Source: Salmonella enterica subsp. houtenae serovar Houten (lineage in GTDB: Bacteria > Pseudomonadota > Gammaproteobacteria > Enterobacterales > Enterobacteriaceae). Taken from it: a stretch of DNA of 64,000 bases. The notes below the pieces were generated by a model. That model searched no databases and was not told the origin of the DNA. It was given only the letters and a program-made list of their open reading frames with translations. Of the stretch, positions 9,764 through 17,693 are shown piece by piece. The stretch's first letter is position 1. Every line of letters starts with the position of its first letter. The position numbers and the translations under genes were made by a program. Where the stretch lies: contig LS483478.1 of NCBI GenBank assembly GCA_900478215.1, positions 4,092,001 through 4,156,000 on the forward strand, in the 5' to 3' direction.

Positions 9764-9830
9764 ACTTTTCCTGCCCCTCATTTTCCCGCCAGGTTCTACA
9801 CTTAGAAAAAACACTGGAAGGAAAAACGCT

Positions 9831-10364
9831 ATGCGCTTGCTGCCTGTCGTTGCTGCGGTTACCGCGGCATTTTTGGTTGTCGCCTGTAGTTCGCCTACGC
9901 CGCCTAAAGGGGTTACCGTGGTCAATAACTTTGATGCCAAACGTTACCTCGGTACCTGGTATGAGATTGCACGTCTCGATCATCGATTTGAACGTGGACT
10001 GGAGCAAGTCACTGCCACCTATAGTCTGCGTAACGATGGCGGGCTTAATGTCATCAATAAAGGCTATAACCCGGATCGGGGAATGTGGCAAAAAACAGAA
10101 GGCAAAGCGTATTTTACCGGTAGTCCAAACCGCGCCGCGCTCAAGGTCTCTTTTTTCGGCCCGTTCTATGGCGGCTATAACGTAATTGCGCTTGACCGGG
10201 AATACCGTCATGCTCTGGTTTGCGGCCCGGATCGCGACTATCTGTGGATACTCTCTCGCACGCCGACGCTCTCTGAGGAAATAAAACAGCAGATGCTGGC
10301 CGTCGCGACCCGGGAGGGGTTTGACGTCAATAAATTAATCTGGGTAAAACAACCCGGCTCGTAA
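9831..10364 (+). CDS. blc: Outer-membrane lipocalin lipoprotein Blc
   Basis: A 177-residue lipoprotein. ATG 9831 follows a GGAAGG ribosome site, and the signal peptide ends in a lipobox with the acylated Cys at residue 19 (VVAC-SS); the +2 serine predicts outer-membrane sorting. The lipocalin signature YLGTWYEIARLDHRFERGL and the second motif near LDREYRHALVCGPDRDYLWILSRTP are visible. The family binds lysophospholipids and fatty acids. In E. coli the gene follows ampC; here it directly follows frdD. Its stop lies five bases from the convergent gdx stop. Confidence 0.95.
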   Translation: MRLLPVVAAVTAAFLVVACSSPTPPKGVTVVNNFDAKRYLGTWYEIARLDHRFERGLEQVTATYSLRNDGGLNVINKGYNPDRGMWQKTEGKAYFTGSPNRAALKVSFFGPFYGGYNVIALDREYRHALVCGPDRDYLWILSRTPTLSEEIKQQMLAVATREGFDVNKLIWVKQPGS

Positions 10365-10368
10365 CATA

Positions 10369-10686
10369 TTAATGGGTGCTGAGCTTAAGCCCAATAATAC
10401 CCGCCACGATCAATCCAAGACTGAGCAGGCGGGCCGGCGTGGCCGACTCGCCAAGTAAAATAATACCGGTAATGGCCGCCCCGACGGCGCCAATGCCAGT
10501 CCAGATAGCATATGCGGTACCAACAGGCAGCGTCTTCATCGCCCAAGAAAGCATGGCGATACTGACGATCATGGCGGTGATGGTAATAATACTTGGCGTC
10601 AGACGAGAAAAACCGTGGGTATACTTCAGGCCGACGGCCCATACCACTTCGAGTAAACCAGCGATTAATAAAATGATCCAGGACAT
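10369..10686 (-). CDS. gdx: Guanidinium exporter Gdx (SugE), SMR family
   Basis: A 105-residue small multidrug-resistance family protein with four membrane helices and the essential Glu13 in helix 1 (LLEVVWAVGLKYTHGF). SugE-type members export guanidinium in exchange for protons as antiparallel dimers. The call is strongly supported by the guanidine-II riboswitch directly upstream on the same strand. It is convergent with blc, with only four bases between the stops. Confidence 0.95.
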   Translation of the reverse strand: MSWIILLIAGLLEVVWAVGLKYTHGFSRLTPSIITITAMIVSIAMLSWAMKTLPVGTAYAIWTGIGAVGAAITGIILLGESATPARLLSLGLIVAGIIGLKLSTH

Positions 10687-10707
10687 AGCAGGCTCCAGAT
10701 AATTAAT

Positions 10708-10749
10708 GGGGCCGTCCCCGGTGAGAATAGCGTTTACAGGTCGTCCTGT
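10708..10749 (-). promoter_or_regulatory. Guanidine-II (mini-ykkC) riboswitch
   Basis: Read on the minus strand, two short hairpins carry the diagnostic ACGR loops: ACAGG-ACGA-CCTGT (10736-10749) and GGGG-ACGG-CCCC (10708-10719), separated by a short linker. The second hairpin lies 21 bases upstream of the gdx start. In this class guanidinium binding to the loops causes them to kiss, freeing the ribosome site. Structure and gene context agree fully. Confidence 0.92.
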
Positions 10750-10884
10750 AACGTATACGGATGAAAAGCCATTCTTGCCTGAGAGAAAATGAATTTCAAC
10801 CTTTTTATTTTTTTCCGTCTAAAGGCGGGAATTGACCCTTTTAAGCCGCGTAATTTTCGCATTTAGCGCCCACAGGAGTTCTCT

Positions 10885-11532
10885 ATGATGGAACGCTTTC
10901 TGGGATCAGAAAGTGCTTTATCTACTTCCGGGTGCAAAAAAACAATGTTGAAAATTTTAGTGATAGACCGATGCCATTTTACCCGTACGGGAATGGAGGC
11001 CTGGCTTAATCACACTGATGTGCTCAGTTCTTCACTGCTGGTATCCGGGATGAATAACCTTATACTGGCGAAAGAACATATTCTACAATGGAAGCCCCAT
11101 CTGATTATCGCTGATTTATATGGTTTTCTCAACGATACCTTACCCGCGCAGCCTGTCAATGCGTTTTTTGCCGCCTGTGGGATGACGCCATTGGTATTAT
11201 TACAGTCAGGGGATATGCCGTACAGATCGCAATATGCCAGTCATGCGGTGTTATCTAAACACACGCCTTTACATGAGCTTGCACAACGAATTAAAGGCGC
11301 GCTATATACTCATCCACTGCAGGAAGCGCCGGAAAGCGCAACGCCATTGCTCTCGCCACAGGAGGAAAAGGTGCTCGCGATGTGGACAGAAGGCACCAGC
11401 AATAAAGAGATTGCGTATGCGCTTGGCATTCACGGGAAAACGGTTTACACCTATAAGCGTAATATCCGTATGAAACTTCATATGGATAATCGGTATTCTC
11501 CCTTTCTTATGCTTCCGGAGAAAATCGATTAA
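10885..11532 (+). CDS. ecnR: LuxR-type regulator EcnR
   Basis: A 215-residue protein with an N-terminal degenerate receiver-like half (MLKILVIDRCHFTRTGMEAWL from about residue 22) and a C-terminal LuxR/FixJ helix-turn-helix at residues 150-205 (LSPQEEKVLAMWTEGTSNKE). The phosphoacceptor aspartate pattern is not obvious, so control by phosphorylation is doubtful. It resembles BglJ/RcsB-type regulators. It is convergent with ecnB and is present beside the entericidins in Salmonella but, as I recall, not in E. coli K-12. ATG 10885 or 10888 both follow AGGAG at suitable spacing. Confidence 0.82.
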   Translation: MMERFLGSESALSTSGCKKTMLKILVIDRCHFTRTGMEAWLNHTDVLSSSLLVSGMNNLILAKEHILQWKPHLIIADLYGFLNDTLPAQPVNAFFAACGMTPLVLLQSGDMPYRSQYASHAVLSKHTPLHELAQRIKGALYTHPLQEAPESATPLLSPQEEKVLAMWTEGTSNKEIAYALGIHGKTVYTYKRNIRMKLHMDNRYSPFLMLPEKID

Positions 11533-11562
11533 CGGTACGACGCCATGCCGTACCGTTGATGA

Positions 11563-11709
11563 TTACTGCTGAGCTCTGGTTGCAGCGCCAGAGATCGCAC
11601 TACCACCGTCCGAGATGTCCTCGCCCACGCCGCGCGTGGTATTACAAGCAGTTAATACAGTGGAAAGTACCAAAACAGAAAAGATCGCTGCAATTGTCTT
11701 TTTAACCAT
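11563..11709 (-). CDS. ecnB: Entericidin B lipoprotein
   Basis: A 48-residue lipoprotein read directly from the minus strand: MVKKTIAAIFSVLVLSTVLT then A-C22-N, with the lipobox Cys at 22, and a mature part containing NTTRGVGEDISDGG. Entericidin B is a membrane-active small lipoprotein whose toxicity is countered by entericidin A, and its transcription in E. coli depends on stationary-phase sigma S. The hairpin AACGGTACG/CGTACCGTT (11531-11558) between ecnR and ecnB may end both convergent transcripts. Confidence 0.93.
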   Translation of the reverse strand: MVKKTIAAIFSVLVLSTVLTACNTTRGVGEDISDGGSAISGAATRAQQ

Positions 11710-11816
11710 AATGTCTTCCTTTTCTAGCCAATGTTGTTTGTGTATAGCAACTTAATAATAGACAACATCCCAGAAAATGACGGGCGATCGACTAATTTTA
11801 GGAAGACGAGAAGTGA

Positions 11817-11951
11817 TTAGCTGGCTGCGCGGGAGATGGCATGGCCGGGATGCTGAATATCTTCGCCGAAGCCGCGGGCGGTATTACATGCCGTTAATAA
11901 TGTGCCGGTAAGAAGAAGCAGCGCGACAAGGCTGATAAAGCGTTTCATCAT
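11817..11951 (-). CDS. ecnA: Entericidin A lipoprotein
   Basis: A 44-residue lipoprotein read directly: MMKRFISLVALLLLTGTLLT then A-C22-N, with the mature part NTARGFGEDIQHPGHAISRA. It is paralogous to EcnB, sharing lipobox position and the TRGxGEDI motif. It is described as the antidote member of the pair. It lies about 60 bases after efp on the same strand but behind the efp terminator, and 107 bases before ecnB. Confidence 0.92.
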   Translation of the reverse strand: MMKRFISLVALLLLTGTLLTACNTARGFGEDIQHPGHAISRAAS

Positions 11952-11960
11952 TGAGGCGCG

Positions 11961-11993
11961 AAAAATAGGATGGCGCAGCATACGCTGCACCAT
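11961..11993 (-). terminator. efp terminator
   Basis: On the minus strand ATGGTGCAGC (from 11993) pairs with GCTGCGCCAT around a four-base loop, with one G-T mismatch-type pair, followed by CCTATTTTT. It sits between efp and ecnA. Confidence 0.75.
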
Positions 11994-12011
11994 TCTTCCC
12001 GATAACGTAAA

Positions 12012-12578
12012 TTATTTTACGCGGGATACGTATTCGCCGGAACGGGTATCGACTTTGATCACTTCGCCAATCTGCACGAACAGCGGAACTTTAACCACTG
12101 CGCCAGTAGACAGCGTGGCTGGTTTGCCGCCAGTACCTGCGGTATCGCCCTTCAAACCCGGGTCGGTATCAACAATTTCCAGTTCAACAAAGTTCGGCGG
12201 AGTGACAGAGATAGGCTGACCGTTCCACAGAGTCACGATACATTCCGCCTGATCCAACAGCCATTTTGCATTGTCGCCGATAGCCTTGGCATCTGCAGAC
12301 AGCTGTTCGAAGGTTTCGTTGTTCATGAAATGCCAGAACTCACCGTCGTTGTACAGGTAAGTCAGGTTCATATCGACCACATCCGCGCCTTCAGCGGAAT
12401 CGGTCGATTTGAAGGTTTTCTCAACGCGCGTGCCGGTCAGCAGACGGCGCAGCTTAACGCGGGCAAACGCCTGGCCTTTACCCGGTTTCACGAATTCACT
12501 GGATTCAACCGCATAAGGTTCGCCATCCAACATGATTTTAAGACCGGAACGAAAATCGTTGCTATAGTAAGTCGCCAT
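12012..12578 (-). CDS. efp: Translation elongation factor P
   Basis: A 188-residue three-domain protein; the true start is [12 protein letters not shown] at 12578, with a long in-frame extension upstream lying inside the divergent epmB and therefore rejected. The modified residue Lys34 is present in [11 protein letters not shown] relieves ribosome stalling at consecutive prolines after beta-lysylation by EpmA and EpmB and hydroxylation by EpmC. It is divergent from epmB with only 40 bases between starts. Confidence 0.97.
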
Positions 12579-12618
12579 AAGGCCCTCTGAAATTGTTAAC
12601 TGGTAGCTAAGCCACAAA

Positions 12619-13647
12619 ATGGCGCATATTGTAACCCTAAATACCCCATTGCGAGAAGATTGGTTAGCGCAACTTGCCGATGTTGTGACCAATCCCGACG
12701 AACTGCTGCATCTTTTACAGATTGAAGCTGATGAAAAACTGCGGGCAGGACAGGACGCCAGGCATTTGTTTGCCCTCCGCGTGCCGCGCGCTTTTATTGC
12801 GCGCATGGAAAAGGGCAACCCTGACGATCCTCTTTTACGTCAGGTACTGACGTCCCTGGACGAATTTATTGTCGCCCCCGGTTTCTCCACCGACCCGCTG
12901 GAAGAGCAACACAGCGTGGTGCCAGGATTATTGCATAAATACCAAAACCGGGCGCTATTGCTGGTAAAAGGCGGATGTGCGGTAAATTGCCGCTACTGTT
13001 TCCGTCGTCACTTCCCGTATGCGGAGAATCAAGGCAATAAGCGCAACTGGAAAGTCGCGCTGGAGTATATCGCCGCACACCCGGAACTGGATGAGATCAT
13101 CTTTTCCGGCGGCGATCCGCTGATGGCAAAAGATCATGAGCTGGACTGGTTGCTCACGCAACTGGAAGCCATTCAGCACGTCAAGCGGCTACGCATCCAC
13201 AGTCGGTTGCCTATCGTCATCCCGGCACGTATTACTGACGAACTGGTCGCCCGCTTTGACCAGTCGCGTCTGCAAATTTTGTTGGTGAACCATATCAACC
13301 ACGCTAATGAAGTGGACGAGGCGTTCTGCCTGGCGATGAAGAAACTGCGGCACGTGGGCGTCACGCTTCTCAACCAGAGCGTCCTGCTGCGTGGCGTGAA
13401 TGATAACGCGCAAACCCTGGCGAATCTGAGCAACGCGCTATTTGATGCCGGAGTGATGCCCTATTACCTGCATGTGCTGGATAAAGTGCAGGGGGCCTCG
13501 CATTTTATGGTCACTGATGACGAAGCCCGGCAAATCATGCGCGAACTGCTCACGCTGGTATCCGGCTATATGGTGCCAAGACTGGCGCGTGAAATCGGCG
13601 GCGAACCGAGCAAAACACCGCTGGACTTACAGCTTCGGCAACAATAA
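12619..13647 (+). CDS. epmB: EF-P--lysine 2,3-aminomutase EpmB (YjeK)
   Basis: A 342-residue radical-SAM enzyme. The cluster-binding CxxxCxxC is C120-AVN-C124-RY-C127, in [29 protein letters not shown] and the PLP-binding region near the C-terminus also match the lysine 2,3-aminomutase family. It converts (S)-alpha-lysine to (R)-beta-lysine for attachment to EF-P by EpmA. It is shorter than catabolic aminomutases, as expected. The divergent arrangement with efp places enzyme and substrate under a compact 40-base control region. Confidence 0.96.
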
Positions 13648-13923
13648 ATGCGCGTCAGGGACGACGAAAAATATTACCGCGCAATATCACGAGGAGATTC
13701 GATCCGCGATTCTCCTCCCCCTCTGGCGACGATAAAATAGCGCTCGTTAAAGACACCATTTCAACTCCCCTCAATTCAATAAAGTCCGTTTCAGGATTCG
13801 TTTAGCGCGTTCTGTATTTTCGAATTATACTGGCTCTCCTTTTTATAGAGCAGCATAAACAATTTATATATTAAATATATTGCAGTTAAACATTTAATTA
13901 TTTTATATTTGTGGAGAATCAAC

Positions 13924-14781
13924 ATGGCCTTAACGATTAAGGGACTAAATACCGGCGTTATTCGTCACAATGATAAGTTTATCGCGCTGGCGCTTAAGGT
14001 GAAGTCGCTGAGAAATAAAGAGACACTGCTTTTCTTTCCTGTGCTTGCGTTGCGAGACCTGTTAATTGGCCTTGAACATCGGCTCTACTTGCCACATTCG
14101 CTCCCGGACCAAGAGCAGGAAAAACGTCAGAAAGCCAAAAATAGTCATGTGCGTAAAATGCACGAAAATATTCCGGCAATACTCCGTGAAGAGCTGGAAA
14201 AGGCCGATATTAATCAGCGCGTTGAATCTTTATCGCTTAGCAATAATGCAGAAGAATTACTAACATTTACGTTAAATTTGCATAATGGTAGTTACCTGGA
14301 TTTACAGGTCGGTGAATGGCAGGTTGAAGTTCTGGTGATGGCTATTATTCATGCCATTAATAATGCCGAAATGCGTGAGCTCGCATTGCGTATTACTTCA
14401 ATGCTGGACTTTTTACCATTATACGATGCTGACTGTCTGGAAAATGGCAACCTGGAATTCGATAGCTATGACCAGCCTGACTGGAAGCATAATCTGTATA
14501 ACTATTATTTAGCGCTCGTTTATCGTTATACGGATGAAGCAGGACAATCGCATGATTGCGGCACCATCATTAAAACCCGTAGTCAGTCAGGCTCTAAAGA
14601 AGCTGAAGCGATATCACGCCGTTTGCTGAATTTCAGCCCACGTCTTAAAAAGCTGGAAGGAAAACCGTGTAAGATTTTTGTCAGAACGCTTGGAACCGGT
14701 AAAGCAGCGCGGCTGACGCAAGATCAATGTATGCGCGCGTTGCATAATCTACGCATAGCGTCATCGCAGGAAAAACGTTAA
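13924..14781 (+). CDS. yjeJ: YjeJ family protein of unknown function
   Basis: A 285-residue soluble protein beginning MALTIKGLNTGVIRHNDKFI at ATG 13924 behind GTGGAG. The sequence and its position between epmB and yjeI match the E. coli gene yjeJ. No signal peptide or membrane segment is seen; the protein is rich in Leu, Lys and Glu with basic patches (RKMHENIP, RLKKLEGKPCK). No function is known to me. The 270 bases upstream are AT-rich near the start and contain an imperfect GAGGAGA/TCTCCTC hairpin (13691-13717) that may end epmB. Confidence 0.85.
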   Translation: MALTIKGLNTGVIRHNDKFIALALKVKSLRNKETLLFFPVLALRDLLIGLEHRLYLPHSLPDQEQEKRQKAKNSHVRKMHENIPAILREELEKADINQRVESLSLSNNAEELLTFTLNLHNGSYLDLQVGEWQVEVLVMAIIHAINNAEMRELALRITSMLDFLPLYDADCLENGNLEFDSYDQPDWKHNLYNYYLALVYRYTDEAGQSHDCGTIIKTRSQSGSKEAEAISRRLLNFSPRLKKLEGKPCKIFVRTLGTGKAARLTQDQCMRALHNLRIASSQEKR

Positions 14782-14788
14782 CCATATC

Positions 14789-14811
14789 GCCCTCTGAATC
14801 GTTCAGAGGGC
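14789..14811. terminator. Hairpin between convergent yjeJ and yjeI
   Basis: Perfect ten-base stem GCCCTCTGAA / TTCAGAGGGC with a three-base loop. T-runs are poor on both sides, so it may be a weak bidirectional terminator or an mRNA 3'-end stabiliser. Confidence 0.5.
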
Positions 14812-14828
14812 GTTACGATTCAGACATA

Positions 14829-15182
14829 TCAGTTCGGACATTTATAAACCTGGCCGTTCATCTCGCTGGCCGTCGGGACAAAGCTGGACAACATGCCCTG
14901 TGACGGACTACTTACGCCATACAGAACGTTTCCGCCCATCGCGGCCGCCTGATTACGCAGATCATTCGCTGCGCCACGCATTGACCCCCCCTCTTCGCCG
15001 TGCTGGCCTGAAAACCAGTTACTCTGTTTACCGGTTGCCGTACCAATAAGCTGGCATTCCGCGCCTGGCTTATCTTCGACAAAGCGCACATTTTGGCCAG
15101 CAGCGGTGAGTTCGTTGCTGGAGCTACAACCCGCCATCAGCAGCGCGGCGCCAACGATCCCTGCTAAATATTTTACGTGCAT
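14829..15182 (-). CDS. yjeI: YjeI family lipoprotein (DUF4156)
   Basis: A 117-residue lipoprotein starting at MHVKYLAGIVGAALLMAGC (ATG at 15182, GGGGAATAAC ribosome site); six upstream in-frame residues are rejected. The lipobox Cys is residue 19 and is followed by SSS, predicting outer-membrane sorting. The mature domain has two further cysteines (AECQLIG and the C-terminal YKCPN) that could form a disulfide. Matches the DUF4156 family; role unknown. Confidence 0.88.
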   Translation of the reverse strand: MHVKYLAGIVGAALLMAGCSSSNELTAAGQNVRFVEDKPGAECQLIGTATGKQSNWFSGQHGEEGGSMRGAANDLRNQAAAMGGNVLYGVSSPSQGMLSSFVPTASEMNGQVYKCPN

Positions 15183-15254
15183 GTTATTCCCCATAATCAA
15201 TGAGCTGGACGTTTTGTCCGTATCTGAATCTTATACTAAAAAGATGACGAAAAG

Positions 15255-15286
15255 AAAAACCCCCGAACATTTCTGCCCGGGGGTTT
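15255..15286 (-). terminator. groSL operon terminator
   Basis: On the minus strand a GC-rich stem AACCCCCGggc...tCGGGGGTT is followed by a run of T, about 150 bases past the groEL stop. Confidence 0.85.
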
Positions 15287-15340
15287 CTCAATTCTGGGAG
15301 ATGAACACCCAAATCATTCTGGTTGCAGGAAGGCGGCAAG

Positions 15341-15389
15341 TTTGTTAATCCCCAGGAGCTTACTCAAGTAAGTGACTGGGGTTAACAAA
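15341..15389. repeat. Nested palindromic intergenic repeat
   Basis: Outer arms TTTGTTAATCCCCAG (15341-15355) and CTGGGGTTAACAAA (15376-15389) enclose an inner palindrome CTTACTcaAGTAAG (15359-15372). A small GCATC/GATGC hairpin follows up to about 15421. It looks like a member of a dispersed enterobacterial intergenic repeat family I have seen beside other genes, but I cannot name or verify the family. It lies inside the groEL 3' region before the terminator, so it would be transcribed. Confidence 0.5.
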
Positions 15390-15434
15390 CGCAGCCAACG
15401 CATCTGCAGCCTGAAGGATGCAGGGTGTGGGCAA

Positions 15435-17081
15435 TTACATCATGCCGCCCATACCACCCATGCCGCCCATACCGCCAGCAGCACCTAAATCAGGCGCATC
15501 GCTTTTCGGCAGGTCGGTCACCATGCACTCGGTGGTGATCATCAGACCAGCCACAGAAGCCGCGTACTGCAGAGCAGAACGCGTTACTTTGGTTGGATCC
15601 AGGATACCCATGTCGATCATGTTGCCGTATTCTTCGGTCGCCGCATTGTAACCGTAGTTGCCATCGCCCGCTTTCACGGTGTTAGCCACTACAGAAGGCT
15701 CTTCGCCGCAGTTCAGAACGATCTGACGCAGCGGAGACTCCATTGCACGCAGCGCAACTTTGATACCCACGTTCTGATCTTCGTTCTGACCTTTCAGACC
15801 GGCAATTTTGCTTGCTACGCGGATCAGCGCTACGCCACCGCCAGCAACCACACCTTCCTCTACTGCGGCACGGGTTGCGTGCAGAGCATCTTCAACGCGG
15901 GCTTTCTTCTCTTTCATTTCAACTTCGGTAGCAGCGCCGACTTTAATAACCGCAACGCCGCCTGCCAGTTTCGCTACGCGCTCCTGCAGTTTTTCACGGT
16001 CATAATCAGAGGTAGCTTCTTCGATCTGCTGGCGAATCTGCGCGACACGCCCCTGAATTGCCGCTTCTTCACCCACGCCATCGATGATGGTGGTGGTGTC
16101 TTTGTTGATCACAACGCGTTTCGCCTGACCCAGGTCTTCCAGAGTTGCTTTTTCCAGCTCCATACCGATCTCTTCAGAGATAACGGTACCGCCAGTCAGG
16201 GTTGCGATATCCTGCAGCATCGCTTTACGACGATCGCCGAATCCAGGTGCTTTAACCGCAGCCACTTTCACGATGCCACGCATGGTGTTCACTACCAGGG
16301 TAGCCAGCGCTTCGCCCTCAACATCTTCAGCGATGATCAGCAGCGGTTTGCCTGCTTTCGCAACGGCTTCCAGTACTGGCAGCATTTCGCGGATGTTGGA
16401 GATTTTCTTATCAGCCAGCAGGATGAACGGGCTTTCCAGTTCTACTGCGCCAGTTTCTGGCTTGTTGATGAAGTAAGGAGACAGGTAGCCGCGGTCAAAC
16501 TGCATACCTTCAACCACGTCCAGTTCGTCCTGCAGACCGGTACCGTCTTCAACGGTGATCACGCCTTCTTTACCGACTTTATCCATCGCTTCCGCGATCA
16601 GTTTACCTACGGTTTCGTCGGAGTTAGCGGAGATGGTACCAACCTGAGCAATCGCTTTAGAGTCAGAGCACGGTACAGACAGGGTTTTCAGCTCTTCAAC
16701 CGCAGCAGCGACAGCTTTGTCGATACCACGCTTCAGATCCATCGGGTTCATACCCGCCGCAACGGCTTTCAGGCCTTCGGTGATGATGGACTGAGCCAAC
16801 ACGGTTGCGGTGGTGGTACCGTCGCCTGCCGCGTCGTTCGCTTTAGAGGCCACTTCTTTCACCATCTGTGCGCCCATGTTTTCGAACTTGTCTTCCAGTT
16901 CGATTTCACGTGCTACGGAAACACCATCTTTAGTGATGGTCGGCGCACCGAAAGATTTATCCAGAACCACGTTACGGCCTTTCGGACCGAGGGTAACTTT
17001 CACTGCATCTGCCAGTACGTTTACGCCGCGCAGCATTTTCACACGAGCGTCGTTACCGAATTTTACGTCTTTAGCTGCCAT
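15435..17081 (-). CDS. groEL: Chaperonin GroEL (Cpn60)
   Basis: A 548-residue protein matching GroEL throughout, from MAAKDVKFGNDARVKMLRGV to the C-terminal GGMGGMGGMM tail typical of the chaperonin cavity. The nucleotide-binding GDGTTTATVLAQ motif and the cpn60 signature AAVEEGVVAGGG are visible. It forms the 14-mer folding chamber that works with GroES and ATP in the cytoplasm. It is 43 bases downstream of groES in one operon. The long open frames on the opposite strand are compositional shadows. Confidence 0.99.
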   Translation of the reverse strand: MAAKDVKFGNDARVKMLRGVNVLADAVKVTLGPKGRNVVLDKSFGAPTITKDGVSVAREIELEDKFENMGAQMVKEVASKANDAAGDGTTTATVLAQSIITEGLKAVAAGMNPMDLKRGIDKAVAAAVEELKTLSVPCSDSKAIAQVGTISANSDETVGKLIAEAMDKVGKEGVITVEDGTGLQDELDVVEGMQFDRGYLSPYFINKPETGAVELESPFILLADKKISNIREMLPVLEAVAKAGKPLLIIAEDVEGEALATLVVNTMRGIVKVAAVKAPGFGDRRKAMLQDIATLTGGTVISEEIGMELEKATLEDLGQAKRVVINKDTTTIIDGVGEEAAIQGRVAQIRQQIEEATSDYDREKLQERVAKLAGGVAVIKVGAATEVEMKEKKARVEDALHATRAAVEEGVVAGGGVALIRVASKIAGLKGQNEDQNVGIKVALRAMESPLRQIVLNCGEEPSVVANTVKAGDGNYGYNAATEEYGNMIDMGILDPTKVTRSALQYAASVAGLMITTECMVTDLPKSDAPDLGAAGGMGGMGGMGGMM

Positions 17082-17124
17082 TTTCTCTTTCCCTTAAATT
17101 CGTATGTTCAGTGTCGTTCGCGGA

Positions 17125-17418
17125 TTAGGCTTCAACAATTGCCAGGATGTCGCTTTCAGACATGATCAACACTTCTTCATTGTCGATCTTCTCAGATTTC
17201 ACACCGTAGCCATCGTTGAAAATAACGATATCGCCGACTTTTACGTCCAGCGGCTGTACGGTACCGTTGTCCAGGATGCGACCCTTACCGACAGCGATGA
17301 TTTCGCCACGAGTTGATTTACCGGCTGCGGAACCAGTCAATACAATGCCGCCAGCAGATTTGGATTCAACTTCTTTACGTTTGACGATCACACGATCATG
17401 TAACGGACGAATACTCAT
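17125..17418 (-). CDS. groES: Co-chaperonin GroES (Cpn10)
   Basis: A 97-residue protein starting at MSIRPLHDRVIVKRKEVESK (ATG 17418, AAAGGAGAGC ribosome site). The mobile loop residues SAGGIVLTG that contact GroEL are present. It is the first gene of groSL and sits behind a sigma-32 promoter. The 36 upstream in-frame residues overlap the promoter and are rejected. Confidence 0.98.
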   Translation of the reverse strand: MSIRPLHDRVIVKRKEVESKSAGGIVLTGSAAGKSTRGEIIAVGKGRILDNGTVQPLDVKVGDIVIFNDGYGVKSEKIDNEEVLIMSESDILAIVEA

Positions 17419-17497
17419 TGATAGCTCTCCTTTGAGAAAGTCTTTATCAGTTATGGGCGACGCCGGCCCGTAAACGGTTTCCCGGCTGGTGACCAGA

Positions 17498-17531
17498 GAG
17501 ATGGGGATGGGGTTTTGCCCCTTCAAGGGGG
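17498..17531 (-). promoter_or_regulatory. Sigma-32 heat-shock promoter of groSL
   Basis: On the minus strand the -35 region reads CCCCCTTGAAG (17521-17531) and the -10 region CCCCATCTC (17498-17506), close to the sigma-32 consensus CTTGAAA / CCCCATNT. It lies about 80 bases upstream of groES. The layout matches the E. coli groE promoter. Confidence 0.85.
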
Positions 17532-17693
17532 GAGATGAAAAAAAATTCTTCTGAGCGAAAAAAGCTGTAAAAACGCTACTTACCTCACGTTTACCCGAGG
17601 TTTAGAACATCCTGCTAAAAGAAAAGAGGTGTGTGATACGCTTAAAAATGTCTGTCGTCGCCTGACGTTACAATGCCGCCGGATAATTAGCTT

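Noticed and set aside
12579..12818. N-terminal extension of efp
   Set aside because: It lies inside divergent epmB; the standard 188-residue EF-P starts at 12578.
15879..17165. A 428-codon open frame opposite groEL
   Set aside because: Codon-bias shadow of a highly expressed gene; no ribosome site and no family.
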